A DNA stretch of 6,125 nucleotides, from positions 1 to 6,125 of the forward strand of contig CAITDX010000026.1 of NCBI GenBank assembly GCA_903891335.1, read 5' to 3'. Under the pieces are notes generated by a model that was not told the origin of the DNA, searched no databases, and worked only from the letters and a program-made list of their open reading frames with translations. The DNA is from an uncultured bacterium. GTDB taxonomy: Bacteria > Patescibacteriota > Microgenomatia > UBA1400 > PJMF01. Of the stretch, positions 1 to 5,879 are shown one piece after another (the stretch's first letter is position 1; each line of letters opens with the position of its first letter). Position numbers and translations under genes: made by a program.

Positions 1-37
1 ACTCTTGAGTAGTGGAGGTGATTGCTTTATCGCTCAT
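1..37 (-). CDS. N-terminal 12 codons of a probable VirB4-family T4SS ATPase (partial, runs off the left edge)
   Basis: Reading leftward from the ATG at 37-35, the frame gives MSDKAITSTTQE and stays open to the window edge. A TAG stop lies directly upstream in the same frame (40-38), so this ATG is the earliest possible start. It begins 13 nt after the stop of the PrgI-like gene, the tight spacing of an operon. Established knowledge: genes for PrgI/VirB3-type proteins are commonly followed by the VirB4/TraC-type ATPase that powers the secretion machine, and such ATPases in Patescibacteria often have a short N-terminal stretch of this S/T-Q-rich kind. No catalytic motif (Walker A or B) is inside the window, so the identity rests on gene order and a 12-residue fragment only. 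No convincing Shine-Dalgarno precedes it, so translation may be coupled to the upstream gene. Confidence 0.5.
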   Translation of the reverse strand, partial: MSDKAITSTTQE

Positions 38-50
38 CTAGCTGTCTCAT

Positions 51-920
51 TTAGTCTACTAAAGTTTGTGGGGTAATTACAAGGGGTTGGAGAATTTGCC
101 CATCGAGTTTAACAGTAGTAATTGGATACTGAATGCCGTCTTTATCAATAGTAATGGTGTATATACCATCAATAAGTGGTTTACTGGTAATGAAATTACC
201 ATTAAAGTCGCTTTTGATAATTCTTTGACTTTGATTATTGCTGTCTTTTATTTCTATAAGTGCCTCAGCAACTGCTAGTCCAGCCTTATCCACAACCACC
301 CCAAATATTTGATTAGGAACGTGCTCTTGTTGATTGATAATAACTTGAGGGGATTGTAGCTTTCTCACTCGAGTTTGTAAGCTCGGTCGATTAATAGTTG
401 GTTTCTCAATTTCAATATCTGATTCTTTTACCTCAATTTCGTTAAATTGATTAATAAGTTGCGTGATTTTTAGTTCTTCTTCCTGATCAAAATCATCAGT
501 TTGTTGTTGATTGGGAATGCTTGTGATGTATTCCAGCACCCGCTTTTTTCGCGCAGGATTAAGATTGACGTTAGGGGCATAAAAGTCGGCTTGAGTCGAA
601 TTAACTTGATAATTAAAAAAGTCAGGAATTTTGTTGGTTTTTCGCCAGAAAAACTTAGTTGGGTTATAGATATTCTTAAAGAATGTTTTAATCCAATGAT
701 CCATTGGTCGCTCCTCAATAGGCACGAAGGCGATCATAGCTCCTAGGCCGGCGGTCAGAAAAATAAGTGGCCACTTGATAAAGCCAATTAGGTTGGTTTT
801 ATAAATAATGAAACAAATGACTGTTGCAACTGCTAGCTCAGCAAATTGCTTGAGTGTCATGTTGCCAATGAGATGGAACTTATAGTTGGTGATATCCTGA
901 GGAATTGGATGTTGTCTCAT
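51..920 (-). CDS. PrgI/VirB3-family T4SS inner-membrane protein with a C-terminal carboxypeptidase-regulatory-like (transthyretin-like) domain
   Basis: The 289-residue product opens with a PrgI-type signature (IPQDIT, then GNMTLKQFAELA, residues 6-30). Two close hydrophobic segments follow at about 28-46 and 48-67, then the EERPMDHWIKTFFKN region (69-83) typical of the family. PrgI and VirB3 proteins sit in the inner membrane and associate with the VirB4 ATPase. Classical members are about 100-120 residues, so the rest is an extension: a charged, Q/N/E-rich linker (about 105-199) and a beta-rich domain (about 200-282) with the pattern NQIFGVVVDKAGLAVAEA, a GNF turn, PLIDGIYTITIDKDG and a closing LDGQ. 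This resembles carboxypeptidase-regulatory-like or transthyretin-like folds. Basic residues lie before helix 1 and after helix 2, so the positive-inside rule puts both termini in the cytoplasm (inference). It starts 33 nt after the preceding gene's stop with no clear Shine-Dalgarno; ATG 920 is the first ATG after the in-frame TAG at 956-954. The PrgI assignment is firm; the role of the tail is unknown. Confidence 0.88.
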   Translation of the reverse strand: MRQHPIPQDITNYKFHLIGNMTLKQFAELAVATVICFIIYKTNLIGFIKWPLIFLTAGLGAMIAFVPIEERPMDHWIKTFFKNIYNPTKFFWRKTNKIPDFFNYQVNSTQADFYAPNVNLNPARKKRVLEYITSIPNQQQTDDFDQEEELKITQLINQFNEIEVKESDIEIEKPTINRPSLQTRVRKLQSPQVIINQQEHVPNQIFGVVVDKAGLAVAEALIEIKDSNNQSQRIIKSDFNGNFITSKPLIDGIYTITIDKDGIQYPITTVKLDGQILQPLVITPQTLVD

Positions 921-927
921 TACTATT

Positions 928-936
928 AGTGTAGCA
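928..936 (-). promoter_or_regulatory. Possible internal extended -10 promoter for the prgI-like gene
   Basis: Read leftward, TGC followed by TACACT lies 7 nt before ATG 920. It has the TGn extension, and TACACT matches 4 of 6 bases of TATAAT. The hexamer 17 bp upstream (TAGGTT) is a poor -35. If used, transcription would start at or next to the ATG and give a leaderless mRNA. In a 33-nt AT-rich gap a match like this can arise by chance. Confidence 0.22.
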
Positions 937-953
937 GAAGTGCTGATTAAAAC

Positions 954-1961
954 CTAGTTTTTCTCGGCTTGAGTGTTAACTGCAGGAGTGATAATAATTG
1001 CCTGCATGGTAACTCCGGAAGAATTAGTGATTGTGGCTTCGAATTTGAAAAATGGATAGGCGATTTTAGTGGTTTCATCGAAACTATATTCGATTTCGAA
1101 GTCAGTTAAATCCGCGGTTTCAATCCAGCTAAGATCGAGTCTTTCTGGTTGACCGGTGGTGGCGTAAATAATTGAGGCTTTGCCGTCTTTAATGTTGTTA
1201 ATCGCCTCCTCTAAACTAATGGTGTTTAATTCAAGAGTTGGTTCAAATTGATGGAATTTTTCTTTAAAGGTGAGTTTGATTACTTGATAGTTGTTGTCAA
1301 CTCGACAAACAAAAGGGGGATTGTTTTCGTTTTGATACATGAGTGAGTACTCTCCCACTTGATGGATGAAGGGTATTTGTAGCGCAGTGGCGTTTTCCAG
1401 GGTCACCTCTCCATGATCTTGGTCATTGTTTAAGTAAATAATGTCCTTTTTTTGAGCTGAAAGATTGATGTCGAGATTATATTGACGGTAAAAGTCAGTA
1501 CATTTTCGTATGGCTTCATCAATAATCATTTGAGGTGCCTCATTGCTAATTTCATTGCTTGTGTTGTAGACAAAACTCTTTTCAAGAGGACTGTACATTA
1601 AGAATTTATTTTCATTAATCCAATAGTTTTCAACGCCCTCCATTGGAGTGAGGTTGTGCTCGCTAATTAACAAATCAGCTAGGTATTTTGCTAAATCAAG
1701 TTCATTGTTTTGTTGAAATATGCTGAGTTTTTCAGGAATTGGTGACTCAGTGCCAAGCCAAGCAACTTTTTTAAAATCAGATTTTGTCGAATCGTAGTTT
1801 TTGACAACAAAATCGCTTTGAACAAGGTTTTTTTCTGGTGGGGTCAAAACTCTGATTAAAAGTGACAGTAATAAGCCAAGAGCAAATACAATAATCGCTT
1901 TTTTACCGAACGAAAATTCTTTTTTTAAAACCTCTTGGTGATTATCTTGTTTGTTATTCAT
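954..1961 (-). CDS. Bitopic membrane protein of unknown family in a T4SS-like operon (possible VirB8-type or YycH/YycI/PepSY-like ectodomain)
   Basis: I do not recognise this 335-residue protein by sequence. It has a short polar, basic N-terminus (FSFGKK, 16-21), one strong hydrophobic segment (about 20-38, rich in L, I, V and A), and an ectodomain of about 295 residues ending in a polar tail. The positive-inside rule places the N-terminus in the cytoplasm and the bulk outside; no lipobox or signal-peptidase site is evident. The ectodomain looks mixed alpha/beta. A helix at 249-260 (SLEEAINNIKDG) followed by strands around 287-327 recalls PepSY/YycH/YycI-like folds. A single N-terminal anchor with a soluble outer domain is also the topology of VirB8-type assembly factors, so its place between the M23 protein and the PrgI-like protein fits that role (inference). 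Only two cysteines are present (154 and 219), both in the ectodomain. The ATG overlaps the upstream gene's stop by 8 nt (ATGAATAA), suggesting translational coupling; a weak GTGAG sits about 9 nt upstream. Confidence 0.82.
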   Translation of the reverse strand: MNNKQDNHQEVLKKEFSFGKKAIIVFALGLLLSLLIRVLTPPEKNLVQSDFVVKNYDSTKSDFKKVAWLGTESPIPEKLSIFQQNNELDLAKYLADLLISEHNLTPMEGVENYWINENKFLMYSPLEKSFVYNTSNEISNEAPQMIIDEAIRKCTDFYRQYNLDINLSAQKKDIIYLNNDQDHGEVTLENATALQIPFIHQVGEYSLMYQNENNPPFVCRVDNNYQVIKLTFKEKFHQFEPTLELNTISLEEAINNIKDGKASIIYATTGQPERLDLSWIETADLTDFEIEYSFDETTKIAYPFFKFEATITNSSGVTMQAIIITPAVNTQAEKN

Positions 1962-4900
1962 AGCAAGTACTCACAGTATCTCCGTATGGTGGCGGATAGT
2001 TACCCTCATTTGTTTCTGGCACTAGTGTCTCGAGTATGGAAAAGTTTCTAGAGCTTGGACCATAAAAACGACCGTTAATATCTGTCTCGTAGTGTAAGTG
2101 AATGCCAAAGGAGTTGCCTCGATTGCCGGTTACATCAATGTAGTCACCAGCATCAACCATTTTACAGCTATTTGGGGCGAGATCTGAGCTGGGAGACTCG
2201 AAATGTGCATAAAGAAGTTTTCTTGTTTCGCCATTATCGTCAAAAGTGAGGACATAATAACAACCATATTTACTTTCACAAGTGATAAAACATAGTTCGC
2301 CGGGATAAGTCACGAAAGTTTTACGAGGTGTGCCGCTACTACCTATATCATAGGCATCTGCGTAGCCTCCAGCTGCTGGTGGGCGATGTGAGGCCTCCTT
2401 ATCAGGGAGGCTCCCGCCAAATGGTAATTGGGAAATGTTTCCATCAGTAGGCCAGCAGCCGGTGTCGCCAGCACACTCACCAAGACAAATTCGAGCAGCG
2501 GTGCTCATAGTGTCCGTTCCGGAGAGAATGTCATTTTCGTAATAAAATTTAGCCTCAATAGTGTTAATAATAGCGGTGTGATTATAGTTAGGGTTCAGAT
2601 CGGTAATGGTATAAGTAAAGGTCAGACTTTCTCCTGGTAAAACAATGATTTCTTGACCAACCCCTTGTCCAATCGAGCCATCAGTTACTACTGGAGTGGG
2701 GAGGGGGTTGCTAATGGTGCCACCTCCTTGATTAGTAATGAGTTCTTTGAAGTAATCGAAGTTAAAAACCACCTCTTTTTCAATCTCAGGAGGAAGTTGT
2801 CCTGCTTCTTCCCAACCCTTTTCACTGGCCTTGAATTTTACCGTATCAGTGATGTCTGTAATTTGAATAGTGAAGTCTTCTTTTGGTTTAATCGTGACAG
2901 TGTATTCAATGGAAACAGGAAAGCTTGGTTCTGGACACTTAGTCCCATTGTTTTCGAGACTGATGCAGCCTGCAGTAATACGAGCATTTTTACTAATCTC
3001 AGCATACTTTGATGTTTTATTAATCTCGTCAATGCCGGCAAGCTCAGATTCATTATAGGGAAAATGAGTGAGGAAGGCAGAATTAAGGGTGGCTTGGTAA
3101 ATTATGCCAAACACAGCTACTCCACCCACGGTGACTGAGACAGCTTGCACTGCAATTTTCATGGTGGCGGAGGAAATTCCTTGGGTGAGAGTGGTGGTGG
3201 CCTGAGCTGCTTTGGCTGCGTCAATATATTGACTGCCGATAATTGCTTCATTGCTAACTGCTTTTTGACCAAAGATGGCCTGTGCTTCCTTACCGAGAGT
3301 TTTGGCGGTTTCAACTCCAAGGAGGTCTCTAAGAAGAGGAACTCCCTGCATAAGCGCTCTAATACCCAAAAATGCTAGGTAAGCTAGAAGAAGAGGGAGA
3401 AGAAGTTGAAGTAATGATGCGATCCAAGCCAAGAGAAGTCCGCCGACAATAAGTGGCCAATTTTTCCTAATTTTCTCAATAATTTCACTGGTGATTTTCT
3501 CCTTGATGATTTCGCCACCAGGCATGGTGTCAAGGGCTTTGAAAAAAGCTTCACTGCCTCCACTAGTAGCAGCTCCAACTCCTGCGCGAATTGCCCACTC
3601 TAGACCCTTACGGGTGAATTGGTTGTTGAGGAGATCGTCGCCACCGTTTTCTTGAGAGTGAAAGGCTCTTTGTAGTAGTCCTTTGCCATTTGACTGAAAA
3701 ACCGGCTCCTCCATCTCTTCATTGCCAGCAATCAAGTAGTAGTCCATGGGGCTGATTTGGGGGAGGATTTCTTGACGAAAGGCTAGAACGGTGTAGGTTT
3801 CAGCGACATAGCCTGGTTTGTAGTAGTCGAAGAAGGCTTTAAACATTCTCTGAAGCTCTTCTTCGCTTTTCTTGCTAATTTCTTCATCGAGTTTTTTAGC
3901 GATTAAATCTTGTTGCTGTTGGATGTAGTCAGAAAGAATGGCGTTACCCTTGACCTTGGCTGAATTAGGATCGGTGAGAGCCTCAATGGCCTGGCGGCCG
4001 CCTGAGAAGTTTTGAGGAGTTGATAGGCTGAGGCTAGTGAATGTTTTTCGAATAACCTCTTGTTTAGGAAGGTGTTCTTGTGATTTTTTTAGTGCCTCAT
4101 CAACTGTGTATTTTTCCTGACCGAATTCAGCGCGCAACTCTCGAAACCAAATGGCGCGTTTTTGTTTCCAGTAGTAAAGCACAAGTAGGGCAATGGCTTC
4201 TTTATATTGCTCATATTTTTCATCACTAACATCATTACCAAAAAGTCGTTTAAAGTTGGTGTAAGAAAAATTCTTGGGATTATCGATAAATGATTCAGGG
4301 GGAACTCCTTCTTGAATAAATACTTCAATGAGTGAGCGAGTATTGGCAATAATGCGACGTTTATTGGTGTCATCGATTTTTGTACCAATGATTGGATTTA
4401 GATTGTTCCATAGAAAATCATCAAGGCGACTCTCTGAATCTATGATGATTACGCTGTCGCTAATTCTTTTTTCTAGCTCCCCGGAATTTTCAATTTTAGT
4501 GATGAAGCTATTTGCTGCATCTGAATTGGTAATGTTTTCTACTTCGCTATTTTCTTTAACTCGCTGGCTGAGCTGGTCTTTAGTGAGAGTTTCTTGTTGA
4601 TTTTTTTGAGCCGTTTTTTCTAGCTTTTCTTGGTTTCTGTCTTTAACTAAACTCGCCACCGCCTGATTCATGAGTCGCATGCCATGAACATCGATGAGAA
4701 GGTTGAGTCCTGCTTCACTGGTAAAACCAACGCGTGAGCCGGGTTTATTAATTAAGTCCTGTAGGGTGAATTTGCCGCTTAGGAGTAGGGTTTCAACCTG
4801 CAGAAAGGCGCGATCCATGAGTTGTTGGCGAATGCCTAGTGGAAGCTGATCGAAGGTGATTTTGGTGCCTGGTTTAAGACCAATTTCTGCTAGAGCAGTG

Positions 4901-5757
4901 TCATTGAAATAGCGGTTGAGAGCCTGATTAATGGTGATGATGGAGAGCGACTGAAGGTATAACTTGGCTTGCGGATCGAGCTCAGAGAGTTTGAAAGGGG
5001 TGGGGGGTTGCTGTTGAGGTCGATTCTCGACTTTTTCCGGGGTTTGATTATTATTTTGTACGTCAGATTCTGGTTCGGGACCACCGCCTTGATCAGCTAC
5101 TTCACCACCACCAGCAATAATAGGAGAGAAAGCTCCTCCGCCATCATCGGAGGAATTTGAAGAAGCAGGGTCGATTTCTTTGGGAGTTGGTTTTGTAGCA
5201 GCCTCTCCACTTGTTTCTTCATTAAATTTAATGCTTTTAGCCAAGAGTCTGCGGATTTCCCTGATTCTAGTGACAATAATATCCACTAGCTGTTCGTTTT
5301 CAATTTTTTGTAGATCTTTTAGGGTGATTTTTTGTTCATGAGGTGTGATTCCAATCATGCTAAACATGTCACCTAGAGAACGAAGCTCACTGAGGTTAGC
5401 GTCATCAATTTCAAGTATGTTGTGATTACTTGCTATTGAGTGGCGAATTTCCTCAACAAAGTTTAGTAAATCAGAAAGAAATACATAAGGCTGACTGCTA
5501 TTAGGAACAGTGTTTTTATCATTAATAACAACCAGGCTATTTTCAATATCAGCACTGGTACTGAGGTCGTATTCTTGGAAGCTAAAATTACGAATGGGAA
5601 AGTCACACCTGACCTTGCGAGTACCGCTAGCAATTTTTTTGAAGTTAATAAACCAGTCAATGCTAATTTGTAATACTTCACGAATTTGTGCCAGAGAAAA
5701 ATTTTCTAGGCCTCCAAGCTGCTTGAGTTCAATACGGATATCTTTAGTGTCTGCCAT
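1954..5757 (-). CDS. Giant membrane-spanning T4SS-associated protein with a C-terminal M23/LytM-type peptidase domain
   Basis: The product is 1267 residues, far longer than ordinary M23 endopeptidases. Regions in order: a hydrophilic N-terminal region (1-175); a low-complexity P/G/N/Q/S/D linker (about 181-256); mostly helical soluble regions (257-760), with a charged coiled-coil-like stretch near 612-640; a long hydrophobic block (767-799) that can form a helical hairpin; a small A/T-rich segment; another membrane helix (about 866-887); beta-rich Ig-like sequence (about 945-1080); a Cys-rich stretch; and the peptidase domain (about 1100-1250). Peptidase hallmarks are H1124, D1137 in AYDIG, the GTP turn (1142-1144), H1185 in LLYAH and the HLHYE motif (H1220, H1222). 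M23 enzymes are zinc endopeptidases that cut peptidoglycan cross-links. Ten of eleven cysteines lie after residue 930, consistent with an oxidising exterior. ATG 5757 is the first ATG after an in-frame TAA at 5769-5767. Inferred role: channel or scaffold segments plus wall-opening activity for the machine encoded downstream. The channel role is unproven; membrane insertion and an M23-like C-terminus are well supported. Confidence 0.87.
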   Translation of the reverse strand: MADTKDIRIELKQLGGLENFSLAQIREVLQISIDWFINFKKIASGTRKVRCDFPIRNFSFQEYDLSTSADIENSLVVINDKNTVPNSSQPYVFLSDLLNFVEEIRHSIASNHNILEIDDANLSELRSLGDMFSMIGITPHEQKITLKDLQKIENEQLVDIIVTRIREIRRLLAKSIKFNEETSGEAATKPTPKEIDPASSNSSDDGGGAFSPIIAGGGEVADQGGGPEPESDVQNNNQTPEKVENRPQQQPPTPFKLSELDPQAKLYLQSLSIITINQALNRYFNDTALAEIGLKPGTKITFDQLPLGIRQQLMDRAFLQVETLLLSGKFTLQDLINKPGSRVGFTSEAGLNLLIDVHGMRLMNQAVASLVKDRNQEKLEKTAQKNQQETLTKDQLSQRVKENSEVENITNSDAANSFITKIENSGELEKRISDSVIIIDSESRLDDFLWNNLNPIIGTKIDDTNKRRIIANTRSLIEVFIQEGVPPESFIDNPKNFSYTNFKRLFGNDVSDEKYEQYKEAIALLVLYYWKQKRAIWFRELRAEFGQEKYTVDEALKKSQEHLPKQEVIRKTFTSLSLSTPQNFSGGRQAIEALTDPNSAKVKGNAILSDYIQQQQDLIAKKLDEEISKKSEEELQRMFKAFFDYYKPGYVAETYTVLAFRQEILPQISPMDYYLIAGNEEMEEPVFQSNGKGLLQRAFHSQENGGDDLLNNQFTRKGLEWAIRAGVGAATSGGSEAFFKALDTMPGGEIIKEKITSEIIEKIRKNWPLIVGGLLLAWIASLLQLLLPLLLAYLAFLGIRALMQGVPLLRDLLGVETAKTLGKEAQAIFGQKAVSNEAIIGSQYIDAAKAAQATTTLTQGISSATMKIAVQAVSVTVGGVAVFGIIYQATLNSAFLTHFPYNESELAGIDEINKTSKYAEISKNARITAGCISLENNGTKCPEPSFPVSIEYTVTIKPKEDFTIQITDITDTVKFKASEKGWEEAGQLPPEIEKEVVFNFDYFKELITNQGGGTISNPLPTPVVTDGSIGQGVGQEIIVLPGESLTFTYTITDLNPNYNHTAIINTIEAKFYYENDILSGTDTMSTAARICLGECAGDTGCWPTDGNISQLPFGGSLPDKEASHRPPAAGGYADAYDIGSSGTPRKTFVTYPGELCFITCESKYGCYYVLTFDDNGETRKLLYAHFESPSSDLAPNSCKMVDAGDYIDVTGNRGNSFGIHLHYETDINGRFYGPSSRNFSILETLVPETNEGNYPPPYGDTVSTCYE

Positions 5758-5768
5758 GAGATGGGTTT

Positions 5769-5774
5769 ATTATA
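5769..5774 (-). promoter_or_regulatory. Putative -10 box (TATAAT) of the leftward T4SS-like operon
   Basis: A perfect TATAAT read leftward ends 11 nt before ATG 5757. A start point about 7 nt downstream (near 5762, an A on this strand) would leave a leader of only about 5 nt, too short for a Shine-Dalgarno; none is visible before the ATG. The -35 region at 16-18 bp spacing is weak (TTCCCG or TTTCCC). The hexamer match and its position at the head of the operon support the call; the missing -35 lowers it. Confidence 0.5.
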
Positions 5775-5842
5775 GCGGAAATGTCCTGGACGGGAAACGA
5801 GAAAGGTAGGGTATTAGCAGGGTTTTTAAGTGGAGTTTGTAG

Positions 5843-5848
5843 TATAAT
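5843..5848 (+). promoter_or_regulatory. Putative -10 box (TATAAT) of the divergent coiled-coil gene
   Basis: A perfect TATAAT on the plus strand ends 31 nt before ATG 5880. The expected start near 5855 gives a leader of about 25 nt. No recognisable -35 hexamer lies 16-18 bp upstream (the sequence there is close to GGGTTT). The two divergent -10 boxes are about 68 bp apart, so the promoters would share the region between them and could be regulated together; no inverted-repeat operator stands out there. Confidence 0.5.
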
Positions 5849-5879
5849 TTTATACACTACAATAAAGACATAAATAGGC

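Noticed and set aside
27..50. Seven-codon ORF (MRQLDER) between the prgI-like gene and the putative VirB4 start
   Set aside because: It is too short to separate from chance. It overlaps the VirB4 start and could act as a tiny leader peptide, but nothing else in the sequence supports that.
2393..2411. Inverted repeat GCCTCC / GGAGGC with a 7-nt loop, considered as a terminator
   Set aside because: The stem is only 6 bp, has no T-run, and lies inside the peptidase-encoding part of an open frame; it is explained by codons.
2653..3012. 119-codon plus-strand frame inside the large minus-strand gene
   Set aside because: It is fully antisense to the Ig-like part of the M23 protein, whose strand pattern is coherent; the translation shows no recognisable domain and there is no promoter or RBS.
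4990..5217. Low-complexity stretch considered as a tandem DNA repeat
   Set aside because: It encodes a P/G/N/Q/S/D-rich linker of varied codons with no regular DNA period.
1954..5757. Possible alternative genetic code (UGA read as Gly or Trp)
   Set aside because: No in-frame TGA occurs in this or the other long frames, glycine is encoded by GGN codons and tryptophan by TGG, so the standard bacterial code suffices.
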